Position numbers and translations under genes: made by a program
In this document: piece after piece, positions 9,529-18,278 of the stretch
How the letters are laid out: each line of letters begins with the position of its first letter
Numbering within the stretch: the first letter of the stretch is position 1
Assembly: GCA_013822765.1 (NCBI GenBank)
Contig: PNKY01000006.1
Coordinates: 1-64,000, forward strand
Origin: Rhodospirillum sp.
GTDB taxonomy: Bacteria; Pseudomonadota; Alphaproteobacteria; Dongiales; Dongiaceae
Length of the DNA stretch: 64,000 bases
Direction of reading: 5' to 3'
Notes under the pieces: generated by a model
Databases searched by the model: none
Told to the model about the DNA's origin: nothing
Seen by the model: only the letters and a program-made list of their open reading frames with translations

Positions 9529-10272
9529 ATGAGCACCGATCCTCTCCTGGAAGGGGCCCGCGCCCCGCACGCGGCAGCATCGTCGGGACCGGCAGGCGCG
9601 GTTGCCACGCTTCCGCAGCGCATCGGCGCCCGGATCCTGCACGAGCTGCGCGAAGCGTGGCCCCCGACAATTTTCTTCTTCGTCGGCTTCAACTTCATCG
9701 TCCTGACGACGAATCTCCTGGTCGCCAACTACGCCGTCGCCGTCAGCAATTTCATGCTCGCCAGCGTGGCGGCGCTCATCGTCGGCAAGGCCGTGATCAC
9801 CGCCAACGCGATGCCCTTCCTCAAGCTGTTCGACCGGGCGCCGCTGATCCAGCCGATCCTGTTCAAGACGGCTGTCTACTGGGTCGCGGTGTTCTTCACG
9901 CGCCTAGCGGAGCGCTTTGTGCATTTCCTGTTCGACGGCAACCATCCAGGGGACTTCGTGGCGTATCTGATGTCCAGCTTCTCCTGGCATCGCTTCATCG
10001 CCATCTCGCTGTGGATATTCGTGCTGTTCCTGATCTATGTGACGGCGTCGGAACTCAGCCAGCTCATCGGCCCGCGCGAAATGCGCCGGCTGCTGTTCGC
10101 GTATCGCCCGTCCGAGCTGCAACTGAACAAGCGCCAACGCGCCCGCGAGCTGATGCGCTTGAACCGGCTCGCGGACGAGCACGAAGCCGCCGCGTTTCGC
10201 GATGCGAACAGCGCTGCGCACCACAAGCTGGTCGAAATCATCGAACGTCTCTCACGGGCGCCGAGGCCTTAG
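9529..10272 (+). CDS. Integral membrane protein of unknown function
   Basis: A 247-residue protein with about four membrane segments (TIFFFVGFNFIVLTTNLLV; LASVAALIVGKAVI; an amphipathic ILFKTAVYWVAVFF; FIAISLWIFVLFLIYV) and a charged cytoplasmic C-terminus rich in Arg/Glu and probably helical (QLNKRQRARELMRLNRLADE). I recognise no catalytic motif. Start ATG at 9529, preceded by CTGAGGCAG. It stands alone, with a 298-base gap upstream and 406 bases downstream. Confidence 0.7.
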   Translation: MSTDPLLEGARAPHAAASSGPAGAVATLPQRIGARILHELREAWPPTIFFFVGFNFIVLTTNLLVANYAVAVSNFMLASVAALIVGKAVITANAMPFLKLFDRAPLIQPILFKTAVYWVAVFFTRLAERFVHFLFDGNHPGDFVAYLMSSFSWHRFIAISLWIFVLFLIYVTASELSQLIGPREMRRLLFAYRPSELQLNKRQRARELMRLNRLADEHEAAAFRDANSAAHHKLVEIIERLSRAPRP

Positions 10273-10678
10273 TCCAGTCTGTGACATTCTTGCAAGCTAC
10301 ACAGGGGGTCACCGACATCCGCAGATAGCGGAGCCGGCCCGATTGTCCATTGTGTCTGGTACCGGACGGAACGATGATCGGGCCGTTGCGGGCTCCTGGA
10401 TTGCAAGATCCCTTGTTCACCGGCCCGACCGCTTCGTCAAACGAAGGCGGTTGCAACCATCCTAGGGAAGATTCAAGCGTCGGCAGCTAGGCCGCGCACG
10501 TGTTTGCGCGCCTTGGGAGGCGTGCTTGACGCATTGCATCGCGATGCTGGTGGCAGCGTTGCCGCTGCCGCGACCTCTGGATGAAATTCGAGCGATCCGC
10601 AATCGCGCCGACTTCGCTAATGCCACTGTCACGATTGTCACGTGATCCGGGGATCCTTTCAGGAGACACCTCGGGGCA
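10273..10678. other. Intergenic region without a supported gene
   Basis: About 400 bases between the membrane protein and the small protein at 10679. Both strands have only short open frames lacking ribosome sites. I see no tRNA, terminator with T-run, or clear promoter. Confidence 0.5.
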
Positions 10679-10969
10679 ATGGATGATCCGATACAGGAAC
10701 AGTCCTGCCGCTGCTATTTCCTCAGCGACGAACGCATCGTTGGATATGAGGGTGTGTTCAGTCAGGACGACGACCACGCAATCGAAAAAGCAAGGGAGCT
10801 CTTGAGAACCGTGACGCACACCGCACTGGAGCTGTGGAGGAGCACGGACTGCGTTCGAACCCATCCGCCATCGAGACTACGCGGTGAAATCCGCCCCCGG
10901 AGACAGAAATGCAATCGCCATCCAACAACTCCAGCTTCGAGCGCGAAGTCGCAAGCCGATTTGGTCTGA
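10679..10969 (+). CDS. Small DUF6894-like protein
   Basis: A 96-codon frame starting MDDPIQEQSCRCYFLSDE. The first 63 residues have the layout of a common alphaproteobacterial small-protein family: Y-F-L, an aspartate-rich turn, a helix with EKARELL, then ALELWRSTDCV with the conserved Trp. Family members are usually 60-80 residues; the extra 30 residues here overlap the start of the kinase gene and look like read-through. ATG at 10679 follows AGGAGACACCTC. Function unknown; such small genes often stand next to stress-response regulators and kinases. Confidence 0.55.
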   Translation: MDDPIQEQSCRCYFLSDERIVGYEGVFSQDDDHAIEKARELLRTVTHTALELWRSTDCVRTHPPSRLRGEIRPRRQKCNRHPTTPASSAKSQADLV

Positions 10970-12329
10970 TACCGAACTTCTTTGTATCCGCGCCGGATGC
11001 ACCGGAAATCATCGAGAAGCTGTGGGATTTTGCCAAGTCCGGCTACCTGGACAATCCGATTCCAGCACTCTTCAAGGAGCGGCTGTTCGTCTACCTCTCC
11101 CGCTTCTGCGAAGTCGTTATTGCATCCTGAGGCACTGCGGCTTTCTGCTTGGATACGGTCATTCCTCCGGCGATCCAACAGCCGATTCTCAAAGCATCGT
11201 CCAGGCGATCCGGCTCCTGAAGAAAGAACCGCCGTGGAACCGCAACAGCGATGCGTGGCTGAGCGCGCTCGAATCCCGTTCCTACTCCAAAGACTGGCCA
11301 GGCTCCGATACCGAACTCGAAGACCACATTTTCGCCGCCGCCACCCTGTTATTCGTTCAGCCCGGTCGCTCGGATCGCGAGCGACGGGCATTGCGGCAGG
11401 TCCTCGGCGGCAAGCGATATGAGTATCTGCTGGGCTTGCTGGGCTTGCTGGGCTTGCTGGGCTTGCTGGGCTTGCTGGGCTTGCTGGGCTTGCTGGGCTT
11501 GCTGGGCTTTATCCGTACGGCCCATTATTGGACGGTGACTCACCCGCAGCTGGCGCCGGAAGAGGATGTGGAATCCTATCTTCGCCTCAATGAGGAACTG
11601 ACTCGCCTGCTCCTGGAAGATCCCGAAGCGGCAAGGTGCGACATGGGCAGCCGCCTCTTTGCCGAACTTGAAGATCTGCGCGACCTCAATGAACGTCGCG
11701 AGCTCGAATCACTGGTTGCGCAAAAAGAACTCCTGCTCAGAGAAGTCAATCATCGCGTCAAGAACAGCTTGCAGATCGTTTCCAGCATTCTTCATCTGCA
11801 AACCAAGGCTGTGAGCGCTGAAGCTGCCGCAGAGATGAGAACCGCATCCGCCCGCATTCTGGCGATAGCAGCCGTGCATGAGCGCCTGTACACCGGCGGC
11901 AGCGTTACCACGGTGACCCTTGATGCATTCCTGAGAGATCTGTGCGCGGACATCGGGAAAGCCCTCAGACGCGCGACCGACCTTGAAATCGAGCTTGTCG
12001 CGGTCGAGGTGCCGACCGACAAAGCCGTTCCACTCGCCTTGATCGTCAATGAGCTCGTAACGAACGCCATCAAGTACGGAAAGCCGCCATGCCGCGTGGA
12101 GACGCGGAAGGGTATCCACGATACGCTGACGCTAACGGTCTCCGATCGGGGAAATGGTCCGGCGCAGAATCACAAGAGGGGACTGGGTTCGCGCATCGTG
12201 GATGCGTTCGTCCAGCAACTCGCCGCGAAGGTCACAACGATTCGTAACGCCGATCGCTACGCGGTTGAAATAGAGATTCCGATCGGTGCACCAAGCCCGA
12301 GAGATGAGGGGGCTGAGAGTCGAGGATGA
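10909..12329 (+). pseudogene. AhpD-like domain / HWE-type histidine kinase, frameshifted
   Basis: The gene starts at an ATG (10909) after GGAGACAG and encodes an AhpD/carboxymuconolactone decarboxylase-like domain (FGLIPNFFVSA, ALFKERLFVYLSRFCEV). At about 11115 the frame shifts by one base: the expected RFCEVRYCILRHCGF motif, which has the Cys pair of this fold, is split between two frames and the first frame stops at 11130. The second frame continues to 12329 with the kinase: HisKA_2/HWE box LREVNHRVKNSLQ, N-box NELVTNAIKYG and DRGNGP. Codons around residues 174-200 are a 9-base tandem repeat giving LGL units. Unless the shift is an assembly error, the sensor domain is lost; an internal start could still make the kinase part. 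Confidence 0.8.
11430..11510 (+). repeat. Nine-copy 9-bp tandem repeat (CTGGGCTTG)n inside a kinase gene
   Basis: Eight perfect and one imperfect (last base T) copies of CTGGGCTTG, coding for repeated Leu-Gly-Leu. Because the unit is a multiple of three, copy-number change keeps the frame but alters the length of a hydrophobic helix between the AhpD-like domain and the segment FIRTAHYW. One unit would suffice to match the normal family sequence. Confidence 0.95.
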
Positions 12330-12432
12330 AGTCCTGATTGCCATGCTTGACCCGGCTGCGTCGAAGAAAGCGCTCGGCCCGCCGAATCAAGGGAGGCACT
12401 GAGGCGACCACCATTCTGAGACTCGTCTTGAT

Positions 12433-13893
12433 CTACCGCATCACGCCCATCTTGCTCTTGCTGTGGCTCTGGATGAACAGGTTCGCCAGCGCGTCCTCGG
12501 TGTTCTGCGGCGTGAATTGCGGCTTGATGCCTTCGAACTTGCACGACGCCAGCACCTGCTCGACGATGAACTTGGGCTGGAAGTAGGCGAGCGGCGCGTC
12601 GGCAAGGCGGATGCCCTCGATCACCTGCTGATAGATGCTCTCCGGCAGCTCCAGCCCCTGCTTCGCCGCCATGGTCTTGAACACCTTCTTGTAGAGATCC
12701 TCGGGCGGCTCCAAGGTCTCCAGCTTGTAGCTGATGCGGCGCTGGAACGCCGGGTCCATCAGGTCGTTGGGATGCATGTTGGTCGAGAAGATCACGATCT
12801 CGTCGAACGGGATCTTGAGGCTCTTGCCGCTGTGCAGGCTGAGATAGTCGACCTTGCTGTTGAGCGGCACGATCCAGCGATTGAGGATCTGCTCCGGCTT
12901 CGCCAGCTGCCGCCCGAAGTCGTCGATCAGAAACGTGCCGTTGAGCGCCTTCACGTGCAGCGGCGCCTCGTAGTATTTGGCGATCGGGTTGAACTTGAGG
13001 TCCAGCATCTCAAGCGTGAGTTCGCCGCCCGTGATGACCATCGGGCGGTAGCACGGCACCCAGCGGCGGTCGATCGGGCCGACGCGAACGCCGGTGTTGG
13101 TTTCGACGCCGCTGCTGCCTTCTACCGAACGATGGATGGTCGGATCGTAGATCTTCATGATCTCGCCGCCGATCTCCACGCAATAAGGCACGAACACGAC
13201 GTTCTCGAAGATCTTGCCGATGATCTCGGCGACCGTGGTCTTGCCGTTGCCGGCCGGACCATAGATCAGCATCGGGTTGCCCGAGTTGATCGCGGGGCCG
13301 AGGCGCATCAGGAACCGCTCTGGCATGACCAGGCCTTCGAACGCCTGTTCCATGCGCGCGCGCGAGATGGTCTCGTTGGTGATGCGCTGACGCAGGATGC
13401 GATCCTGCCAGGATTCGAGCGAGACCGGCGCGGGGCCAAAATACTGGCTGTTCTCGATCGCTTCCTGCGTCCATTCGCGGCCGGCCTTGGTCAAGGCGTG
13501 CCGCATTTCCGGAATCGCCCCGCCGCCGCCGATCGCGGCGCCGAGCGTCTCCACCAGCTTGCGGTCCTTGGCATCCGTCAACAGCTTGTTGATGATGCCG
13601 ACGGACAGCTTCAGCGCTTCGGCGAGCTGCGATGGAACTTCCATGCGCTCGAGGAACATGCCCTTCAGCATCAGCTGGAGCAGGAACACCGGATCGACAC
13701 CGGTTTCCTCGAGATTGAGCGGCGCCGGCGGCACCTCGCTGATCACCGTGGTGACCTGCTCCTGCGTCACCACGCCCAGCGCGACCAGGCTCTCGCCGAT
13801 CCTGCCGCCGTTGGTCTTCTGGTGATCGAGAGCGCGGACGATGTCGTCGGGCGAAGCAAGACCCTTCGCCACCAAGATATCCCCAAAACTCAT
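12433..13893 (-). CDS. AAA ATPase with N-terminal MshEN-like (GSPII_E N-terminal) domain
   Basis: A 486-residue protein. Residues 1-55 (FGDILVAKGLASPDDIVRAL; GRIGESLVALGVVTQEQV) form the two-helix repeat typical of MshEN/type II secretion ATPase N-domains. The rest is an AAA module: Walker A GPAGNGKTT (about residues 213-221), Walker B-like GTFLIDDFGRQ, sensor 1 in VIFSTNMHPNDL and an arginine-finger region FQRRI. It lacks the catalytic motifs of true GspE/PilB secretion ATPases, so it is not one of them. Similar proteins occur widely in alphaproteobacteria, without known role as far as I recall. ATG at 13893 follows AGAGGG. It appears to be a single-gene unit. Confidence 0.85.
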   Translation of the reverse strand: MSFGDILVAKGLASPDDIVRALDHQKTNGGRIGESLVALGVVTQEQVTTVISEVPPAPLNLEETGVDPVFLLQLMLKGMFLERMEVPSQLAEALKLSVGIINKLLTDAKDRKLVETLGAAIGGGGAIPEMRHALTKAGREWTQEAIENSQYFGPAPVSLESWQDRILRQRITNETISRARMEQAFEGLVMPERFLMRLGPAINSGNPMLIYGPAGNGKTTVAEIIGKIFENVVFVPYCVEIGGEIMKIYDPTIHRSVEGSSGVETNTGVRVGPIDRRWVPCYRPMVITGGELTLEMLDLKFNPIAKYYEAPLHVKALNGTFLIDDFGRQLAKPEQILNRWIVPLNSKVDYLSLHSGKSLKIPFDEIVIFSTNMHPNDLMDPAFQRRISYKLETLEPPEDLYKKVFKTMAAKQGLELPESIYQQVIEGIRLADAPLAYFQPKFIVEQVLASCKFEGIKPQFTPQNTEDALANLFIQSHSKSKMGVMR

Positions 13894-14157
13894 AACGACC
13901 CTCTTCTGTCACTATTCATTGGGCCTCGCCGCTGGCCCAAGAGTCGGCGAGGCCGATTCGCAGCGCACCAAGATGCATGCCGCAGGTTTCGTCCGGGTTA
14001 ATGATTGCGGTCGCCTGCACCCCAACACGCGCGGTACAATTGTCGGGAAACTCGCTCAAATCCTGTCGATTCCGGCGGTGCGCTAAACGATTGCTGACAG
14101 GAAGCGTCGGTGCCCTGCATAGAGTGTTTGCAACAAGTTTTATTGGGAGAAGCAGCC

Positions 14158-14661
14158 ATGACCGATGAACCCAATCCGATCGTCCGCACACGCGCGCTGA
14201 AGCCGGAGGAAGGCTTTCCGTTTCGCCATCCGCTGAATCCGAATTCTGAGGCGCAGTTTTTCCGCCTCAGCCGCCCCGCCGGGCTGCAGCGCGCGCATGT
14301 CAACATGCTGCGCGTGCCGCCAGGCAAGGAGGCCTTCATGCTGCACCGCCATTCGGTGCAGGAGGAATGGAGCTACATCGTCGAAGGCGAAGGCACCGCG
14401 CAGATCGGCGAAGAGAAGATCAAGGTCGGCGCCGGCGACTTCATCGCCTTTGCGCTCAACGGCAAGGCCCACACCATCGTCAACACCGGCACGCGCGACC
14501 TCGTCTATCTCACCGGCGGCGAGGACACGCCCTACGACATCGGCCACTTCCCCGGCATCGGCAAGATGGCGGTGTTCAAGCCGGACGGCATCGAGCTGAT
14601 CGACGAAGGCAACGCCAAGACCTACAGCTTCCAGCAGTGGGTCGCCGGCGATCTGAAATAG
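14158..14661 (+). CDS. Cupin domain protein
   Basis: A 167-residue protein with a single cupin barrel. Motif 1 is HRHSVQEEWSYIVEGEG (about residues 62-78), with the His-X-His and Glu metal ligands, and motif 2 is GDFIAFALNGKAHTIVN. The C-terminal part (YDIGHFPGIGKMAVFKPDG) is shared by a group of uncharacterised cupins. Start ATG at 14158 after GGGAGAAGC; a start 48 bases earlier is open but lacks a ribosome site. Probably a metal-binding enzyme or sensor for a small acid; substrate unknown. Confidence 0.82.
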   Translation: MTDEPNPIVRTRALKPEEGFPFRHPLNPNSEAQFFRLSRPAGLQRAHVNMLRVPPGKEAFMLHRHSVQEEWSYIVEGEGTAQIGEEKIKVGAGDFIAFALNGKAHTIVNTGTRDLVYLTGGEDTPYDIGHFPGIGKMAVFKPDGIELIDEGNAKTYSFQQWVAGDLK

Positions 14662-14753
14662 CGCCCGCAACGCGCCGTCAGGGCATGCGCGCGGCTCGAC
14701 TTTCGCCGAGGCACGTCCTATACTGAGACCGCTTCGCATCGTTGGAGAACACG

Positions 14754-15227
14754 ATGCTGTTAGCGCTTATCAGACGGTTGGCGATCGTCCTTATCCTGCC
14801 TGTCATGACGACGGGGCTGGGCGGGTGCAGTGCGATCGTGGCGGATCTTGTCATGTTGCCGTTCCACGTAGCGGACGAAGCCATCGAATTCGCGATGGAA
14901 GACCGCAGTTCCTATGGCTCCGATGGCTCCGAAGAAACAAGCGAAGCCAGGATCACGGGCTACTGCCACGATCCCTCGCAGGGCATGGCCTACCCGCTGT
15001 ACAGCGCCTCCTCCGATGTCGGAGAATGCGCACCTGGCGTCCAATCGATCTCCAAGTCCGAGTACGACGCGTTCATCGCAACGCATGCGCGGGCCTATTG
15101 CGCCAAGGCGGAGAGCGGATGGCTCTACCGGGCTTCCTCCGAAACCTGCGCCAGCGGCGACGAGACTCTCACCAAGTCGGACTATGAAGCGCGGGCACGC
15201 GTCTTCCCCATGCGCGCGGCGCTGTGA
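14754..15227 (+). CDS. Putative lipoprotein with repeated Cys-containing motif
   Basis: A 157-residue protein with a lipoprotein signal (LVIL-type hydrophobic stretch followed by TGLGGCSA). The mature part has two similar units: ITGYCHDPSQGMAYPLYSASSDVGECAPGVQSISKSEYDA and AYCAKAESGWLYRASSETCASGDETLTKSDYEAR. Each has Cys, a Tyr/Ser turn, a second Cys and a closing (S/T)KS(E/D)Y. The repeat suggests a duplicated small disulfide domain on an envelope lipoprotein. Start ATG at 14754 follows TTGGAGAAC. No function known to me. Confidence 0.75.
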   Translation: MLLALIRRLAIVLILPVMTTGLGGCSAIVADLVMLPFHVADEAIEFAMEDRSSYGSDGSEETSEARITGYCHDPSQGMAYPLYSASSDVGECAPGVQSISKSEYDAFIATHARAYCAKAESGWLYRASSETCASGDETLTKSDYEARARVFPMRAAL

Positions 15228-15396
15228 TCCAGCGTCCACATGGCGGAAGGAAATAGGTGGAGCTGCGACCGGATGTCGCCAGCATGTCCGGGCGCCTTGA
15301 ATAACAGGCGTAGATCACCACATTCCGCTGGCGAGGACGGCCTCGCATTCCTGAAAATTTGCTGGGACGACCCGGCTCCCCACTTGGAGAGCTGTC

Positions 15397-15654
15397 ATGT
15401 CGTTCCTGTTGCATCCCGAGGCGATCGGCTTCGTCGGCGTCACGCTCTTGCTGATCGCCTTTTTCCTCAACCTGTTCCGGCTGCTGACGGCGAAGTCCAG
15501 CGCCTACCTCACGCTTAACCTCGTCGGCGCGGGCTTGGCGTGCGCGTCGTCCTATCTGATCGACTTCCTGCCGTTCGTGCTGCTGGAAGGAACCTGGGCG
15601 ACCGTCGCGGGCGTGGCGCTGGCGCGGAAGCTCAGGCCAATCGCGCGCGGATGA
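15397..15654 (+). CDS. CBU_0592 family small membrane protein
   Basis: An 85-residue protein with three hydrophobic segments (FVGVTLLLIAFFLNLF; YLTLNLVGAGLACASSYLI; GTWATVAGVAL). The pattern of a Tyr/Leu-rich first helix, NLVGAG in the second and a short third helix ending before a basic tail fits the CBU_0592 family of small inner-membrane proteins. Start ATG at 15397 after GGAGAGCTG. Its last 23 bases overlap the 3' end of the convergent permease gene. Confidence 0.75.
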   Translation: MSFLLHPEAIGFVGVTLLLIAFFLNLFRLLTAKSSAYLTLNLVGAGLACASSYLIDFLPFVLLEGTWATVAGVALARKLRPIARG

Positions 15655-16390
15655 ACCAGCGTTCGACCAGCGCCACGATGCCGAAGAACACCAGCGCCAT
15701 CGATGACGCCAGGAACACGGCCGCGAACAGCCGGTCCGACTGGTAGTTGAAGGTCGACTGGATGATGAGCGCGCCGAGCCCCTGGTTGGAGCCGATCCAT
15801 TCGCCGACGACCGCGCCTATCACGCAGGTGGTGGCGGCGATCTTCAGCGACGTGAACAGCAGCGGCAACGAGCGCGGCACCCGCAGGCGCCAGAACACCT
15901 CCGCCTTGGTGGCCGACAGCACCTGCATCAGCTCCAGCTCGTTCGGCGTCGGCAGGTTGAGTCCGCGCACCATGTTCACCAGCGTCGGAAAGAAGCAGAT
16001 GATCGCCGCGATGATGATCTTGGGCAGCAGGCCCAACCCGAAGACCAGGATGATGATCGGCGCCAGCGCCAGCACCGGGATGGTGTTGAAGAACAGGATC
16101 ACCGGGAAATAGGCGGCGCGCACCGTGCGGCTGTAGACGAACAGCACCGCCAGCCCGATCGCCGCCATGTTGCCGAACAGGAAGCCCAGCACGCTTTCCA
16201 AGATGGTCGGCGCCGCGTTGCTGAGCAAGAAGCGCCACTCGCCGAAGAACTTGGTGGCGACCGCGAGCGGCGACGGCACCACGTAGGCCGGCACCCCGAA
16301 CAGCGGCAGCGCCACCCACCAGATCAGGACGATGGACAGCCCGCCGAGCAGCGGCAGGGCGACGCCAATAGCTTTGGCCGAGTCCTTCAT
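15632..16390 (-). CDS. ABC transporter permease, nitrate/sulfonate/taurine (SsuC/ThiX) type
   Basis: A 252-residue permease with about six membrane segments. The EAA loop is ELELMQVLSATKAEVFWRLRVPRSLP (about residues 145-170), in the SsuC/TauC/ThiX form. The ATG at 16390 overlaps the ATPase stop as ATGA. The much longer open frame upstream is a shadow of the ATPase gene. Works with the products of 16387 and 17193. The substrate class (aliphatic sulfonates, taurine, pyrimidine precursors or related) cannot be told apart here. Confidence 0.9.
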   Translation of the reverse strand: MKDSAKAIGVALPLLGGLSIVLIWWVALPLFGVPAYVVPSPLAVATKFFGEWRFLLSNAAPTILESVLGFLFGNMAAIGLAVLFVYSRTVRAAYFPVILFFNTIPVLALAPIIILVFGLGLLPKIIIAAIICFFPTLVNMVRGLNLPTPNELELMQVLSATKAEVFWRLRVPRSLPLLFTSLKIAATTCVIGAVVGEWIGSNQGLGALIIQSTFNYQSDRLFAAVFLASSMALVFFGIVALVERWFIRARLA

Positions 16391-17196
16391 GGCACCTGCC
16401 CCGCCAGCAATTGCCGCAACCGCGCCATCGCCGCCACCGCTTCCGGCGCCTCGCGCGCGAGCCCGCCGTTCGCGCCCTTCATCGGGCGCAGGTCGACGAC
16501 CTCCTGCACTCGCCCCGGACGGGCCGCCAGCACCAGCACGCGCTGGCCGAGATAGACCGCTTCCATGATGCTGTGCGTGACGAACAGGATCGTCGTCCCG
16601 GTGCGCCGCCAGATCGCCAGCAGCTCGTCGTTCAGCCGATCGCGCGTAATCTCGTCGAGCGCGCCAAACGGCTCGTCCATCAAGAGGATGTTGGGATTGC
16701 ACAAGAGCGCGCGGGCGATCGCCACGCGCTGACGCTGCCCGCCGGATAGCTGGTCGGGATAGCGGTCGGCGAATTCGGCGAGCCCGACCAGCGCCAGCAG
16801 CGCATCCGCCGTGGTCTCGACCGGCCGCGTCACGCTTCCGCGCCCGACCTGCAGTGGCAGCTCGACATTCTCCCGAACCGTACGCCACGGCAGCAGGGTC
16901 GGATCCTGGAACACGAAGGCGACCTCGCGCCGCGAGCGCGCCCGCGCGGGCGGATGGCCGAGCACCGAGATCGCGCCGCTGAGCGGCGGCAATAGATCGG
17001 CGACCACCCGCAACAGCGTGGACTTGCCGCAGCCGGACGGTCCGAGGATGGTGAGGAAGTCGCCGCGCTCCACGCGCAAGTCGACGTCCGACAGCACGAC
17101 GGTTCCGCCGTCGGCGCTTGGATAGCCGATCGCCAATCCACCAGCCTCGATCGAAGGCTCTGCTATGCGATCTCCCCCAGCTTCGGGCATTCTCAC
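16387..17196 (-). CDS. ABC transporter ATP-binding protein, nitrate/sulfonate/taurine type
   Basis: A 269-residue ATPase: Walker A GPSGCGKST, Q-loop VFQDPTLLPWRT, signature LSGGQRQRVAIARAL, Walker B ILLMDEPFGALDE and switch His in VTHSIMEA. The PFGALDE form is typical of SsuB/TauB/ThiZ. The GTG at 17196 overlaps the stop of the binding-protein gene; an ATG two codons later (17190) is an equally possible start. Second gene of a three-gene importer operon. Confidence 0.9.
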   Translation of the reverse strand: MRMPEAGGDRIAEPSIEAGGLAIGYPSADGGTVVLSDVDLRVERGDFLTILGPSGCGKSTLLRVVADLLPPLSGAISVLGHPPARARSRREVAFVFQDPTLLPWRTVRENVELPLQVGRGSVTRPVETTADALLALVGLAEFADRYPDQLSGGQRQRVAIARALLCNPNILLMDEPFGALDEITRDRLNDELLAIWRRTGTTILFVTHSIMEAVYLGQRVLVLAARPGRVQEVVDLRPMKGANGGLAREAPEAVAAMARLRQLLAGQVP

Positions 17197-18236
17197 CCGT
17201 ATTTCGGACGGTCCTTGGCCGTTGCCTCGAGGATCGCGGTGGAGATGCTGTCCTCCAGCTTGGGCGCGCCGTTCGGGAACTGGCCGACGGCATCATAGAC
17301 CGAGATCTGCTCCTGCACAGAGGCCGGATCGAACGTGCCCCAGCCATCCTTGGCCGTGGTCGCATCGAAGCTGAGCGACAGAACGCGGTCGATGGTCGCG
17401 AGCTCGACCTCCTTGTCGAGCGCCGGATAGGCGGCGACGGCGACCGCCACAGCCTCCCTGGGATTCTGGTGCGTCCAGTCCCAGCCCTTGGCCGCCGCGC
17501 GGATGAAGCGCGCCAGCACGTCGGCGTTGCTGGCGACCGCCTCGTCGGTGGCGAAATAGACGTTGGCGTAGGACGGCAGGCCGGTGTCGCCCATCATCAG
17601 GTCGATGCGGTCCGGCCCGATCACCGACAGCGCCTGGGTGTTGGTGATCCAGCCGGTGACGGCGTCCACCTGCCCGGCCACCAGCGGCATCATGTCGAAG
17701 CCGATGTTGGTGATGGTCATCTGCGCCGGATCGATCTTGTTCTTGGACAAGATCGCATCGAGCACGAAGCGCGCGGTCGGCTGGATGCCGATGCGCTTGC
17801 CGATCATATCCTGGACCGTGCGGATCGGCGCCTTCGGCAGCGAATAGAACGCGAATGGCGCCATGCGAAAGCCGCAGGCGATGATCTTCACCGGCACGCC
17901 GGAGGCGCGGGCGAGCAGGAGCTGCGCCGAGTCCGAGAACTGGCCGAGCGCGGCCTCTCCGGTAACGACGGGAGGCACCGTCGCCGAATTGGGGCCGCCC
18001 GGCGCGAACTCGACCGCCAGCCCCTGCTCTTCGTAGAACTTCTTATCGAGCGCGACGATGTCGCCGATCTGGCCGTTGCTCATCAGCCAGTCGTATTTCA
18101 CCACCACCTTGGCCGCCTCGGCGCGGCCGTCGCGCGGCACCAGCAGCGAGATGCCGGCGCCGGCCGCGGCCAGCGAGAACGCGCCGCGTTGCAGCAGGTC
18201 GCGCCGCGTGATGGTCCCGCGATGGTGCCGTGTCAT
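17193..18236 (-). CDS. ABC transporter substrate-binding protein, NMT1/THI5-like, Tat-exported
   Basis: A 347-residue periplasmic protein with a twin-arginine signal (ITRRDLLQRGAFSLAAAG, about residues 9-26). The mature part follows the NMT1/THI5 pattern: VKYDWLMSNGQIGDIVALDKKFYEEQGL, then GQFSDSAQLLLARASGVPVK and GKRIGI. This family binds hydroxymethylpyrimidine, riboflavin precursors, sulfonates and similar small molecules. ATG at 18236 follows GGGAGAGG. First gene of the operon. Confidence 0.88.
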   Translation of the reverse strand: MTRHHRGTITRRDLLQRGAFSLAAAGAGISLLVPRDGRAEAAKVVVKYDWLMSNGQIGDIVALDKKFYEEQGLAVEFAPGGPNSATVPPVVTGEAALGQFSDSAQLLLARASGVPVKIIACGFRMAPFAFYSLPKAPIRTVQDMIGKRIGIQPTARFVLDAILSKNKIDPAQMTITNIGFDMMPLVAGQVDAVTGWITNTQALSVIGPDRIDLMMGDTGLPSYANVYFATDEAVASNADVLARFIRAAAKGWDWTHQNPREAVAVAVAAYPALDKEVELATIDRVLSLSFDATTAKDGWGTFDPASVQEQISVYDAVGQFPNGAPKLEDSISTAILEATAKDRPKYG

Positions 18237-18278
18237 GGTGCCTCTCCCCTTCTCAAGATCGCATGCCCCGCGATCAGC

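Noticed and set aside
10350..10400. ECF sigma (EcfG-type) promoter with GGAAC near 10370
   Set aside because: The distance to the next CGTT is about 11 bases and not the 16-17 expected.
10909..11130. Programmed ribosomal frameshifting in the AhpD-domain kinase
   Set aside because: No slippery heptamer or following stem-loop at 11110-11118; the simple loss of one C explains the shift.
11430..11510. CRISPR array or sequencing artefact for the 9-bp repeat
   Set aside because: There are no spacers, and the repeat unit is in frame and coding. An assembly artefact cannot be excluded, but the flanks are continuous.
12433..13893. Type II secretion or type IV pilus ATPase (GspE/PilB)
   Set aside because: Only the N-terminal MshEN-like part matches; the rest is an AAA module without the His and Asp boxes of secretion ATPases, and no secretion genes are nearby.
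15632..17365. 577-codon minus frame as one long protein
   Set aside because: The first part is an out-of-frame reading of the ATPase and binding-protein genes; only the permease from 16390 is real.
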